Of a stretch of 64,000 nucleotides of DNA, positions 1 to 13,035 are shown in pieces. Under the pieces are notes generated by a model. The model was given only the letters and a program-made list of their open reading frames with translations. It was not told the DNA's origin and did no database searches. Both the position numbers and the translations under genes were made by a program. Positions within the stretch are counted from its first letter, which is position 1. Each line of letters opens with the position of its first letter. The stretch lies in contig JAMWET010000769.1 of NCBI GenBank assembly GCA_024036415.1, forward strand, positions 272,501 through 336,500, read 5' to 3'. This stretch comes from Prochilodus magdalenae (Eukaryota; Chordata; Actinopteri; Characiformes; Prochilodontidae).

Positions 1-150
1 TCTATGCTGCTTCAGTACCGATTCAGTACTGTTTTATGCTGTTTCAGTACTGATTCAGTACTGCTCTATGATGTTTCAGTACTGAGGCAGTGTTGCTCTA
101 TGCTGCGTCAGTACTGCTCTATGCTGTCTTGGTACTGATTCAGTACTGCT
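1..150. repeat. Minisatellite, same 32-bp family, cut by the window edge
   Basis: Copies of TCTATGCTGTTTCAGTACTG and ATTCAGTACTG run from base 1. The gap 151-1384 between this block and the next contains no recognisable gene. Confidence 0.85.
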
Positions 151-1384
151 CCATGTTAACCAGTATCACTAAATAGCAAACATACACACTGTCATAACAA
201 TCAACACAGAGCCTTAACACCACAACACTTACACCATCACTGATATTGCCATCTAATCCAGCCGATGATGTTCGCCCTCAACAAGAATGAGGACATCCTC
301 CACCCCACATCTCCATCAACACCACCACTCATAAGACTCTCAACTTCAGAAGCTCAGACAGTAAAAAGGTCCAGCCCTTAAATCTCTGACTTTTAGCGAG
401 CCGATTCCTCTCTTTAAAGTCACCTCTGTTATTACAAGCTCACACAATCAGAGTTCTCAGATGCTGTGTCTATTAATCATCTATTCTCTTTCTATCTTTC
501 TCCCATTCTCTCTCTCCCACTCAGAGAACATTTCGCAACTCCATCCCCAACTTCAAAGCTCTTTCACACCCATTCGCTTCTTGAATAATCACCACGACCC
601 TGACTTCAGGGCAGTGAAGGAGTTGTGTAACGGAGAGGCAGAGGAACGTCTGCTTTGGAAGTATCATTATATTATTTACTGCGCTTTATACTAGAGCTGC
701 ACAATGTACATATATATATCGCTACAGCATCGTCATCGCAATGCACACATGCACCATACTCACATCACAGGAAGTGCAATGTCTAGTAAGACAAATTCAA
801 TGAAACGTCATGATACAACTAGTTTGCTGCTTGATACAATAGACAAACCTGCACTGTTCTAGGACTTACGGTTCCTCGGATTTAAGGGTTCTCGGATACA
901 CAGAGAGGAGTAGTCACAGCGCTCTACTGCTGTTGTGTTTGGTGCACTGAAACTGATTACAGAGCACTAAAGTTTCAGAAAGAAAACCCATGGTTCACAC
1001 TCACAAGCGTGCTAAAAAGTCATTTCTCAGCTTCTTATTATTCTTATTTTCACCCCTGAAGTTTTTATATAATGCTGTTTGAATCATATGGTGAAATTTC
1101 CAATTTTCTTTTTTTTAAGATATTTCATAATGTCAGTTTTTACCGAGATTGTGCAGCCTTATGCTATTTATTATCCTTTAATATATACAACATATTACAC
1201 ATTACACCATCACGCCAAGTTTCTCCTCTGTTGATCAGTTTCATCCACTCCTGCGCTTCACATTCACGTCCATCTCCATCTGATCCCAGGAAAAGGAACA
1301 GGAGTGCTCAGAACCATCCAACCAAAGGCCATCAGCACACCAAAAACATTAGTAAGGTTTCAGGGCTATTTCAGTACAGCACTA

Positions 1385-2400
1385 CTCTGTGTGAGTAAGG
1401 TTTCAGTACTGCTCTATGCCATTTCAGTACTCATACATAACTGCTTTATGTTGTGTCAGTGAGCATAGAACTGATATAGTACTGATACACTGATATTCTG
1501 TGTAAGGGGGTTTCAGTACAGCTCTATGCTGTTTCAGTACTGATTCCGTACTGCTCTATGCTGTTTCAGTACTGATTCCGTACTGCTCTATGCTGTTTCA
1601 GTACTGATTCCGTACTGCTCTATGCTGTTTCAGTACTGATTCCGTACTGCTCTATGCTGTTACAGTACTGATTCCGTACTGCTCTATGCTGTTACAGTAC
1701 TGATTCTGTATTGATCTATGCTGTGTCTGTAAGGCTTCAGTACAGCTCTATGCAGTTTCACTACTAATTCAGTATGGCTCTATGCTGTTTCAGTACTGAT
1801 TTAGTATGCCACTATGCTGTGTCTGTATTCTCTATTCAGTATGGTTATATGCTATGTTAGTAAGGTTTCAGTACTATGCAGTTTCACTACTAATTCAGTA
1901 TGGCTCTATGCTTTGTTACGAAGATTTCAGTACGGCTCTATGCTGTTTTACTAGATCCCATATTGACCTTTGCTGTGTCAGTAAGGTTTCGGTTTAGCTC
2001 TATGCTGTGTTGGTGAGGTTTCAGTACTATGCTGTTTCACCACTAAATCAGAATGGCTCTATGCTGGGTTAGTAAGTTTTCAGTACTGCTCTATGCTGTT
2101 TCAGTACTGCTCTATGTTGTGTCAGTAAGGTTTCTTTACAACTCTATACTGTTTCAGTATTGATTCAGTACAGCTCTATGCTGTGTTGGTAAGGTTTCAG
2201 TACTATACTGTTTCAGTACTGATTCAGTACAGCTCTATGCTGTGTTGGTAAGGTTTCAGTACTATACTGTTTCAGTACTGATTCAGTACAGCTTTGTGCT
2301 GTGTTAGTAAGGTTTCAGTACTGCTCTATGCTGTGTTAGTAAGGTTTCAGTACAGCTCTATGCTGTGTTAGTAAGGTTTCCAGTACTAATCCAGTACTTG
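1385..2400. repeat. Minisatellite, 32-bp unit
   Basis: The unit is GCTCTATGCTGTTTCAGTAC plus TGATTCCGTACT. The 32-bp copies at about 1516-1720 are nearly identical; the rest mixes in GTGTTAGTAAGGTTTCAGTAC variants. The window's first 150 bases hold more copies of the same unit, so the family starts left of the window. Confidence 0.9.
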
Positions 2401-4727
2401 TCATTACTGTACCAGTATCAGTTTAATGGTACTGAGATCAATCAGAGATAAATCAGCAGACTCTGAGCAGTCGTTACTGACGTTAGTCTAAGAATAGCCT
2501 ACAGATCAGGAATAGCAGCAGCGCTGTAGCGGAGGGTGTGAAAACCTTCTGAAACATCTTCAGAAGCACTTCATCAGCACCAAACCGCCCAACCAAGCTC
2601 AGAACATCACACACTCAAAACTGCTTTCTGCTCAATCTGGTTCCAGCAACAGCAACACAACAGTCAGCTAATACAAACACCAATAAAATAATGACCCTCA
2701 TTTTAGCGCAGGCACTTCGTGGAATGCCAAACGACCCTTTTCTCCTCATCTGGAACAGCAGCAGCTCGTTCTCCGTGTCAGAAAGCTCTTTACTCACATA
2801 ATAAATGTTATTAAACAGGAGAACTCTGGGTAATTTACACAGTCTCGTTCAACAAATCACTCTGACTGAGGAGAGCCGAGCCCCTGCGGGGTGAAGATGC
2901 ACTCTCCTATGACAGCTAGCTAATTGAAGGTTCCCTCTGAAACCAGGACATGAACAAAAAAAGACAGGAGAGAGAGAGGGAGAGAGAGGGAGAGAGAAGG
3001 ACGGACAGCCGATAACTAGAACTGTTGAACTGGCTGCTGCCTTCAACAACTACAGCACAAAAAAACTGCCAAAGAGAGAGAGGGAGAGAAAGAGAGGGGG
3101 AGAGAAACAGACAGAGAGAGAAAATAACAGATGATCAACAGATAAGAAAACGAGTGAATCCTCAACCAAATTTAGCCTCTCACTGGAAGCCCAGTTACTG
3201 ACACGGAGGCTCTGTGTGTGACGCATTATGGGAGACCGACAGTAGAACTCACAAGAGCTGAAGGTAACAGAGGAAGGAGATGCTGATGGATGGATGGAGA
3301 CAATCAGAGGAATCATGAACTAGCAATTCAGAAGCCTGAAGACCCAAACAGAAGACCGGAAATTCTAGAGGAACACTGCCCAGTCACCAGAATTATTATA
3401 GAAATAATAATATTAAAAATACAATAATAATAATAGTAATACAGAGGAACACAGACCAGCCTCACAACCCTCACAACCCATCACTCAATCTCTAACCCTC
3501 TGTACCTTTCACTCTCAGGTAGAGCAGGAGTGTCAGCAGCATCCCTGAGCAGACCGGTCACTCCCGGATCCTCCTCACTGACCCGCTCACATAGTCCACC
3601 ATTAAACACCAGCTCTCTCTCTCTCCTTCACAGCCTCCCTTACTCGCACTGCCTGGCTGACTTTCGCTCTCTCACAGTTCCTCTCTATCTCCCTCTCTCG
3701 CCGTGTGCCTCGCTCTCTTTCTCGCATTGGCTCTCCCACTCACACACACCCATCACTGTTCTACCCCCCAAACAACCCCTCCCCCACCGCACTCCCGCTC
3801 CTCTGAGCATGCTCAGATCACACTCTGGCTGTAAGGAGGGAGCTTTTTCTTCTGTGCTCTCCCCCTCTATACTTTCCTACCTCTCTTGCTTTCTCTCTCC
3901 ATCTCCCTTCATTTATCTAGGCTTTCTCCATCATGTCCTCTCATTTCTATGGCCTGTCTACCTCTCTGTCTCTTCATCTCTCGCTCACTCGTGCCCCCTG
4001 CAGGTCGCTGTCGCTGATGATCCGTGTTGCTGCAGTAACTCTACGTGTCCAGTAGAGGGAAGCTCTCCTCTGTACAGTGAGCTTCAGTGTCTGACCTCTT
4101 TCTGTTTCTGTTGAAGCTAAAATTAGAAACCTGCAACTCAACTCTCCGCAGAGCACACTCGCCCGCTCACTCGCTCAGTCTGTCTGTCTAACTTATAGGT
4201 TCTTCCACACTCATTGATCTGTCTGTAGCTCTGAGACAGGTCATGATGATGAGACCACCTGCAACTGGGATAAACACTTCTAATCCTGATGAATTATTCT
4301 GATAACAGAACAGGAGTCTGACTTCAGAAGGAAATGAGCAGGAATGTAAAGGAAGAAAAACGTGTATGTAAAATCCGGAAAAACTAATGCTCGGATTTAG
4401 TGAGATTAGGCTGAGGATTACACGTACACTTCCCCAGACTCTCTCGCTGGTGACCTTAGGATCATGTGCAGCTGCTCCAGAGCGACCCACTCTACTGGTC
4501 AGTGCTTTTCTATGGAGATGGTACAAGAATGCCTGCATCATTAATGTGCGACCTCAAAGTAGCTCATCAGAAGGAACATCCAGTAACTTTCCCGAAGAGT
4601 ATATATAAATAAATACGCCCATAAACTCTCAACTAAAGGAGTGCTGATTCCCTGCTTCTGACTCTAGGTGCTGAACTCTGGATCTCAGAGCTACATCTAA
4701 TTCTGAGGGCCAATTCCTATTCTACAC
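2401..4727. other. Low-repeat segment, no gene recognised
   Basis: It contains GA/CT-rich stretches (2970-3125, 3610-3720, 3840-3990). No frame shows a known domain or a coherent exon series. Composition at 3530-4180 is less AT-rich than its neighbours, which could fit a promoter or alternative first exon of the minus-strand gene, but nothing proves it. Confidence 0.4.
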
Positions 4728-5650
4728 ACTGCTTCTGATTCTGATGACTATTCTAAACACTGCTTCTGATTCTGATGACTATTCTAAACACTGCTTCTGA
4801 AGGCTGATTCTGAGGTCTGATTATGAGAGTTGATTCTGAGGGCTGATTCTGAGGTCTGATTATGAGGGCTGATTCTGAGGGCTGATTCTGAGGTCTGATT
4901 ATGAGGTCTGATTATGAGGGCTGATTATGAGGTCTGATTATGAGGTCTGATTATGAGGTCTGATTATGAGAGTTGATTCTGAGGGATGATTCTGAGGTCT
5001 GATTATGAGAGTTGATTCTGAGGGCTGATTCTGAGGTCTGATTATGAGAGTTGATTCTGAGGTCTGATTATGAGAGGTGATTCTGAGGTCTGATTCTGAG
5101 GTCTGATTCTGAGGTCTGATTATGAGAGTTGATTCTGAGGGCTGATTATGAGAGTTGATTCTGAGAGCTGATTCTGGGGTCTGATTATGAGAGGTGATTC
5201 TGAGGTCTGATTATGAGAGGTGATTCTGAGGTCTGATTATGAGAGTTGATTCTGAGGTCTGATTATGAGAGTTGATTCTGAGGTCTGATTATGAGAGGTG
5301 ATTCTGAGGTCTGATTATGAAAGTTGATTCTGAGGGCTGATTCTGAGGTCTGATTATGAGAGTTGATTCTGAGAGTTGATTCTGAGAGCTGATTCTGAGG
5401 TCTGATTATGTGAGGTGATTCTGAGGTCTGATTATGAGAGGTGATTCTGAGGTCTGATTATGAGAGGTGATTCTGAGGTCTGATTCTGAGAGCTGATTCT
5501 AAAAGGCTGGTTCTGAGGGCAGATTCTGAGAGCTGATTCTAAAAGTCTGATTCTGAGGGCTGATTGTGAGGTCTGATGATGAGAGTTGATTCTGAGGGAT
5601 GATTCTGAGGGCTGATTATGAAAGTTGATTCTGAGGGCTAATTTTGATTT
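4728..5650. repeat. Minisatellite, 13-bp unit
   Basis: About 70 copies of TCTGATTATGAGG / TTGATTCTGAGAG-type 13-mers, with higher-order alternation of ATT-ATG and ATT-CTG forms. Confidence 0.9.
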
Positions 5651-5831
5651 CCTTATCCGCAGAAGTATAGTATCACAGTGACGGTGGAGCTGACGCTAGA
5701 TAAACACAGTTTACAAACTCAACTGATAGCGAGAGACATTTCTGTCTCCACCTTTAGAACCATAAAACTCTTACAGCTGCACTGCTCTCCCTCTCATCGC
5801 CATTCTTTGCCCCCTCTCTCTTCTGCTTTCT

Positions 5832-5833
<2 letters not shown>

Positions 5834-5862
<29 letters not shown>
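5834..5862. repeat. (CT)n microsatellite
   Basis: An uninterrupted run of about 14 CT dinucleotides. Confidence 0.9.
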
Positions 5863-5865
<3 letters not shown>

Positions 5866-6475
5866 GTGTAAGTGTTTGTTAAATTCCTCAGCACTGAGAG
5901 CAGCTAACTACACCCCCCCACCTTCTGGAAACTACTTTAATCAGTGACCTTTAACCTGTGCTTTCCTATGCATGCACACACACTCACAAACAGACCAGCA
6001 GTTGTATGGTTGGTTAAAGATATATACTGAAGATACTATTATACATTATTAAATCCATAAGGCATTATTAAATCCAGGCATAAGCAGTTAACAGTGAGGA
6101 CCTGTAATGTGGACCACAGACTTGAACTTCCACATGTTGTGAGGACTTGATATCACCTGGGTTTAATACTGCATCCCAGTATTATTTTAATGTTTTAAGT
6201 TTGTCTGGAGAAGTTTGTGTATATTAAAAATTCCTGTCCAGAATGAGCACGCACTGAACTGTACAGTCCTAATCATTCTGACCGCTCTGTCAGCCCTGCT
6301 AATCTAATAGCTGCTTTAATTAAACAATGACTCGTTAAGACGTCTGTGATTGTTAGAGTGAAGCTGAGGAGACAGACAGATTAGTTTTACATTCAACGCT
6401 GTTCTGCAACACATGACTCAATTACTGACCAGTGACAAGAAGAGGCTCCACTGATTTTCCAAAAGTCAAACTCAC

Positions 6476-7935
6476 AGTCCAACATCCCAAACCCCACAGT
6501 CCAACATCTCTAACCTCACAGTCCAACATCTCTAACCTCATACTCCAACATCCCAAACCCCACGGTCCAACATCTCTAACCTCACAGTCCAACATCACTA
6601 ACCTCAGACTCCAACATCTCTAACCTCACAGTCCAACATCTCTAACCTCATACTCCAACATCCCAAACCCCACAGTCCAACATCTCTAACCTCACAGTCC
6701 AACATCTCTAACCTCACAGTCCAACATCTCTAACCTCATACTCCAACATCCCAAACCCCACAGTCCAACATCTCTAACCTCACAGTCCAACATCTCTAAC
6801 CTCATACTCCAACATCCCAAACCCCACAGTCCAACATCTCTAACCTCATACTCCAACATCCCAAACCCCACAGTCCAACATCTCTAACCTCACAGTCCAA
6901 CATCTCTAACCTCACAGTCCAACATCTCTAACCTCATACTCCAACATTCCAAACCCCATAGTCCAGCACCTCCAACCTCACGGTCCAGCACCTCCAACCT
7001 CACGGTCCAGCACCTCCAACCTCGCAATCCAACATCCCAAACCTCACAGTCCAACATCCCTAACCTCATACTCCAACATTCCAAACCCCATAGTCCAGCA
7101 CCTCCAACCTCACGGTCCAGCACCTCCAACCTCAGGGTCCAGCACCTCCAACCTCGCAATCCAACATCCCAAACCCCACAGTCCAACATCTCTAACCTCA
7201 CAGTCCAACATCTCTAACCTCATACTCCAACATTCCAAACCCCACAGTCCAACATCTCTAACCTCACAGTCCAACATCTCTAACCTCACAGTCCAACATC
7301 TCTAACCTCATACTCCAACATCCCAAACCCCACGGTCCAGCACCTCCAACCTCACGGTCCAGCACCTCCAACCTCGCAATCCAACTTACCAAACCCCACA
7401 GTCCGAGATCCCAAACCTCACAGTCCGAGATCCCAAACCTCACAGTCCAACATCTCCAACCTCATACTCCGACATCTCCAACCTCACACTCCGACATCTC
7501 CAACCTCACACTCCGACAGCTCCAACCTCACACTCCGACAGCTCCAACCTCACACTCCGATATCTCCAACTTCACAGTCCGACACCTCCAACCTCACACT
7601 CTGACATCTCCAACCTCACAGTCCGACACCTCCAACCTCACACTCTGACACCTCCAACCTCACACTCTGACATCTCCAACCTCACACTCCGACATCTCCA
7701 ACCTCACACTCCGACATCTCCAACCTCACGGTCCGACATCTCCAACCTCACGGTCCGACATCTTCAACCTCACGCTCCAACATCTCTAACCTCACGGTCC
7801 GACATCTCCAACCTCACGCTCCAACATCTCTAACCTCACTCTCCGACATCTCCAACCTCACGCTCCGACATCTCTAACCTCACAGTCTGACATATCCAAC
7901 CCCACAGTTTGACATCTCTAACCTCACACTCCATC
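6476..7935. repeat. Minisatellite, 22-bp unit, about 66 copies
   Basis: The unit is CAGTCCAACATCTCTAACCT plus CA. Left copies carry CATACTCCAACATCCCAAAC variants. Right of 7380 the unit drifts to CACTCCGACATCTCCAACCT. This gradient from one unit type to another suggests successive local amplification. Confidence 0.92.
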
Positions 7936-10584
7936 TCTACTTTCTAACTAGTTTTACATTCAAAACTGGAAGGTCCGAATAGTGCAGCAGTTAGTTTTAA
8001 GCACTCGATTGTCCTCAACAGAGCGATATAATTTTGTACTCATAAATAAAATCTAAAAATGTACAATAATCCAAGAGATGGAGGGATTTACTGCCGCCTT
8101 CTCTCATTTTAATCCACAGTATAACTTGAATGACTGAATGAAAAGCTCAAAATGTCTCAGGTTATCCACTTTCCTGACCTCATTAACCTCATGACCTCAT
8201 CCAAAACTTCACACGAGGGTCCAGGCACGTATCACTCAATGTTCTCATTCTCATTTAAACTATTTATTTAACACATTTGACTGTAATGATATAAAGCGCA
8301 TTTAAAAACCCCAATCTGAAACATTTTTACTTCATTTGGAACGTCTGTCCACCTCGAACACCCCACCTTCACCCTCAAGACCAAGAGTCCGAGCACACTG
8401 GGATCAGCTCAAAGCTTCTTTATGATAGGTTGTTTGAACGCTATGCTAAACAAACAGGGAAAAATCAAACATTACTCAGAAAACTACAAGAAGCAGCAGC
8501 GTTTGTGTGGAACAGAAGCCTCCACAGATCAACTTCAACATGTACTGAACACAAACACATCCCATAATTACACATTCTGACCAAAACACTGACCACTCAC
8601 TGCTGGACACAGTGGACATTTAACAAACCTACTTATTCGAATCTGGGGATCTCCAGCATCGCCGCACGGAGAGGACAGATTCAAAACATCGGTGACAAAA
8701 TCATGTTCATAATAGTAAAAGAAAACAAAACACGTACATGTCGTCTTGACAATCTCTCTGCACTGCGCACAGATGCTAAAAAAAGTTGACTGGATGGTAA
8801 AATATATCCCCTCAAAGTAAGAACTCAGATTTGCACCCAAATCAAAATTTTCCGCCATGTTGTTTTTATTCACTGTCCGCCGACTTCTCCCTACAGACAA
8901 AGGGACCGCCCACTTCCAGATATGGAATTGTTTGGCCCCTAAACCAGTGGAAAAGGGGGCCATTCGTTTATAGAGCCTGGGAACCAGCCTGGGACATGAG
9001 CACTGGTACTCTGATGGAGGAAAAGAGGTGTGGTTTGGTGTGAAATGTTTTGGGCTGGTGGTGCTTCTGTTTCACTTGTTTCACTCTAGCTAACTAGGAC
9101 ACAGGAGCTGGATACTTTTATCTTAGCTCGTCTGCAGCTAGCGAGATGCTGGGCTGTGAGGTTCCACATGCTGGACTGTAACAGCTCTGCTCTCCACAGA
9201 ACATGTTCCATTCTGGCTCTAACCAAAGTCCTTACAGGCAAGTCTGTTCATTCAGCAGCCATCTTGGCAACACACCCATGTAGTTTCCAGCCAGCCTCTC
9301 TCCCTGAATGGAATGACCAAAATACTCCAGGAGGTGAGGAACTGCTGCTGGAGCAGTACTAGTGATGGGGAGTCGATTCTAAGAGTTGATTCTTTGACTG
9401 CTGCATGTCTAGGAATCAGGGTCGACTCTTGGTTATTGACTAAGAGGAGAAATGCTGGAGGTCCACCCAACTCTTTAACTGTGTGTTTTTCATTGTATCG
9501 ACTAGAGGGACATTCTGATAGAAGAGACTGTAAAGTAGGAGAGCTTCTGAAAGTAGAAGAGAGTCTAAGTCTGAGTAGTGAAGAGTTTAATTACCAGCTT
9601 TAAGCAACGCCAGTGCTGCTCACCAGCCGCTGTACCACATACTCCACTCACAGAAACGCTTTCTATACGCCCTGGACCGCAGCTCTTCTTCACGATTTGG
9701 GTCAATTAACAATTACTAGAGACGGAATAAGGCATTAAAAATATTTTCCTAAAACAGTGAGTAAAGGGGAATGAAGCTGAGACGTGCTCCCATTTCCAGA
9801 TTCTTAGGGTAGACTGGAATGTCAAAAAGGAAGGATTAAGACTACACCCAAACTTCCAAACAAGTAGGTAAAATGGCTCCTTCTTAAAGAATTCTAACTA
9901 CAGTAGTGATTTCTCAGAAATTCTCCAAGCACCTTTTCCAAGACGAATTTGTAATTTCTCCAAAGTGGAGATTATGTGTAAGATGTTTAAGATCTAATCT
10001 CTGCAGTACTCTATTTTCATCTTGCCTTGGTTGAAAGTGAAGTCAGGGAGTTGATATCAGGGATTCCAGTGGCAGAAGACGAGAGTTGGAGTTGACTCCA
10101 GAGAACACTGAGTCACCCATCATTAAACAACACATGCTTGGTTCCAGCTAACTGAGGCTAAACCCACACCCTAAAATAAAGTGTGGAGTAAAACCTGGAA
10201 TTAGGTAAGATTCTCCGCTGTTTTCCTAACCTCGCCATTCCATAGAAAAACTCACATAAAGACACGTGTAGGTTCACTGGTGGTTCTAAAAGTAAATTAA
10301 ATGTTTGTGTTGTAGACAAGGGTAATCCCTGGTCCCCAGTGATGGTTCACCACCACTGTAAAGGCAGATGAAGCATTACACATCAAAAGCACTCTGACAT
10401 GCCGTAGAACTTCATTCAGTTTAAGAAATTTAGCATGAGCATCTGCTGAGGTACAGATTGTGTTGTCCATCATCCTGTCCCTCACCACTGCACCACAGAG
10501 CTATTCTAGGCTGGATATTTTGGGTGGACGGACCACTTTCAACCCAGCAGTGACACTGATGTTCATAAAACGACCTGAAACCAC
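7936..10584. other. Intergenic/intronic segment, no gene recognised
   Basis: Open frames at 8568-8963 (minus) and 9156-9603 (plus) show no domain, no splice context and no homology I can name. The stretch 8995-9060 shares the words GTGGTTTGGTGTGAAATG with the repeat at 37811-38160. Bases 10310-10580 look like part of a fold-back repeat ending in TTTCTAATAAAGTGGCCAG. Confidence 0.4.
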
Positions 10585-11276
10585 ATTTCTAATAAAGTGG
10601 CCAGCTAGTGGACGTACAGGGCAGGTGCCTATGATAAAGTGGCCAGTTGGTGGAAGTACAAGGCAGTTGTTTATAATCAAGTGGTCAGCGGGTAGAAATA
10701 CAAGGCAGGTGTTTCTAACAAAGTGGCCAGTGTGTGGAAATACAAGGCAGGTGTTTCTGATAAAGTGGCCAGTGGGTAGAAATACATGAAAGGTGTTTCT
10801 AACAAAGTGGCCAGTGTGTGAAAATACAAGGCAGGTGTTTCTGATAAAGTGGCCAGTGGGTAGAAATACATGAAAGGTGTTTCTAACAAAGTGGCCAGTG
10901 TGTGGAAATACAAGGCAGGTGTTTCTGATAAAGTGGCCAGTGGGTAGAAATACATGAAAGGTGTTTCTAACAAAATGGCCAGTGTGTGAAAATACAAGGC
11001 AGGTGTTTCTGATAAAGTGGCCAGTGGGTAGAAATACATGAAAGGTGTTTCTAACAAAGTGGCCTGTGTGTGGAAATACAAGGCAGGTGTTTCTGATAAA
11101 GTGGCCAGTGGGTAGAAATACATGGAAGGTGTTTCTAACAAAGTGGCCAGTGTGTGGAAATACAAGGCAGGTGTTTCTGATAAAGTGGCCAGTGGGTAGA
11201 AATACATGGAAGGTGTTTCTAACAAAGTGGCCAGTGTGTGGAAATACAAGGCAGGTGTTTCTGATAAAGTGGCCAT
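10585..11276. repeat. Minisatellite, two alternating 42-bp units (84-bp higher order)
   Basis: GTGGCCAGTGTGTGGAAATA-CAAGGCAGGTGTTTCTGATAAA alternates with GTGGCCAGTGGGTAGAAATA-CATGAAAGGTGTTTCTAACAAA. The first copies (10590-10680) are more diverged and run into single-copy TTTCTAATAAAGTGGCCAG, the end of a dispersed element. Confidence 0.93.
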
Positions 11277-12106
11277 TTAATGGAAATGGCTACAGTCTAA
11301 TAAAACAGTACTAACACAGTGTCACTAGGAATCTCATCATGTGACAGCAGGTGACATCATTTCCTGTGTGACCATGACCGGTGCCAAGCTGAAAGGCCCA
11401 GTGATGGCACAGCCAGCATCGCTATGGGAGACAAGTCTGCCTTGGTAACGCCATGGCAACAATGAATCATTTTCAAGTCAGAGAGAGGAGCCACTGTGAG
11501 GGAGAAACAAAAGCAGCTCTATCGCTGCATTTAAAACACAGGAACGCTAAACATCCACACCGGAACCCTCACCGCACAACGACACTCTCCCTCACCGGCC
11601 TTAAAGAATCAGCACTACAGTCAATAATCAATACATGCATCAGTATCACACATAAACAGCCACCTAATCAGCACATCCTCTCTTAAAGGGACCGTTCAGC
11701 ATAGCCAATCAGCAGAGATGTGCTCAGCGTCTGAAGCTAGCCTCTTTAGCTTTAGCACAGAAGCTAATGGAGGCTACTGTAGCTTACGCGTATTGGAAGT
11801 TTACACCACGTCACTGTGCTAACTGCATGCCTCAATCATCACACCCTGGTCTCAGCAACGTTAATGAACCTGGCTTTTCTTTTTTCGCTTCTTATTTAAA
11901 TTTTTTCATTCCACCTTAAATGGTGCAGCAGTCATTTCCAGGATTAATAAACACACTTTAGATTTACTTTGTATATGACAGATCGTTCTTATTAAGCCTG
12001 AAGGTACATCTCAAAATAACAATCCACAGTTACCCCACAAAAAGATCTAAAGAATAACTGGGTTATTTAAAAAGCACAAATATGCAAGTATATATTATAT
12101 ACATAC

Positions 12107-12143
<37 letters not shown>

Positions 12144-12284
12144 TTTGGTACTATAATAGCTTTTTTGAGCCGGGGGAACTTCTGGAAGTCTGGAAGCTGT
12201 CAAAAAAAGTGCACCTTAGTCAGCCTGCACCTGCTGCCTATGAACCCTGGAGTTGCAACCACAAGGTCACAAGTTTATTTACAG

Positions 12285-12445
12285 AGGTTGTCACAAAGCA
12301 GCTTTACAGAAAATCCAGGACCAAGCCCCCAATGAGCAAGCCAGAGGCAATAGTGGCAAGGAAAGACTCTCAGAACAAACGGAAGCAACCTCAAGAGGCA
12401 CCATTACTCAAAAGGGGAATCCATCCTCTTCAGGTCGACCCCGGA
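12285..12445 (-). mobile_element. SINE-like dispersed repeat, inverse orientation
   Basis: It reads GTTGTCACAAAGCAGCTTTA-CAGAAAATCCAGGACCAAGC, then GCAAGCCAGAGGCAATAGTG, AAAAGGGGAATCCATCCTCT and GTCGACCCCGGATAGCAAC. I recall this as a common teleost repeat. The reverse of its first part resembles the tail at 43480-43530 (GAAGCTGCTTTGAGACAACA). Confidence 0.55.
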
Positions 12446-12979
12446 TAGCAACAAACACAAAAAGGGTGGGTGGAAACTGGCAGGAGTGGAAACTGGTGAG
12501 CTGAACAAGAAGGAATAGTCAGACACGTGCCAGCGTACATACAGAAGACTCAGTGATCAACCAAAGCTCCAGTAACCACCACAGCACAGCAATCTATGCT
12601 AAGCCATGTCTGCTAAACTCGGGAATACAGCTTTAGATCAGAATTTGAAACAAGATTGAAACAAGCGCTTTGAGCGACCAATGTGCATCATACATTTACA
12701 CCAACAACAACAATCAGCTCGTTATGGTCTAATAAGCTCAGTGGTGTAGCGAATGTGGGCAGAGCTCTTCGTACACTCACCACATCTGATGAGACGTGTT
12801 CAATCATTCACACATTCCAACAAGTCTAGCAAACCCACATCCCTCTTTCCACACGACCAGACCACTGAGACAGATGTTAAATGAGCTGTTAGGAAAATCA
12901 ACAGTAGCTATTAGAAGAAGCTACCGCTACACTGTCAGCATGGACATCATTGTTTATTCTAAATGGTTGCTACTGTAAA

Positions 12980-13035
12980 AACTGCAATTTCCCCCTGGGA
13001 TCAATAAAGTATTTCTGATTCTGATTCTGATGGCA
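12980..13035 (+). mobile_element. Retroelement 3' tail (Rex1/RTE-like)
   Basis: TTTCCCCCTGGGATCAATAA-AGTATTTCTG followed by (ATTCTG)n is the typical 3' end of fish Rex1-like LINEs; the body of the element is missing. Confidence 0.5.

Noticed and set aside
3530..4114. 194-codon plus-strand open frame, S/L/P-rich
   Set aside because: Composition follows CT-rich DNA. No domain, no conserved motif, and overlapping open frames on the other strand.
6890..7201. Minus-strand repeated peptide with LEVLDREVGGAGLWGLE
   Set aside because: Product of the 22-bp minisatellite (three units give 66 bp). Not a gene.
8568..8963. 131-codon minus-strand frame
   Set aside because: It has a mixed composition that could be coding, but no motif, splice context or neighbour supports it. 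More likely old repeat sequence.
10677..11276. 199-codon minus-strand frame with repeated LATLSETPALYFHT
   Set aside because: Translation of the 42-bp minisatellite; a unit length divisible by three keeps it open. No start context or flanking exon.
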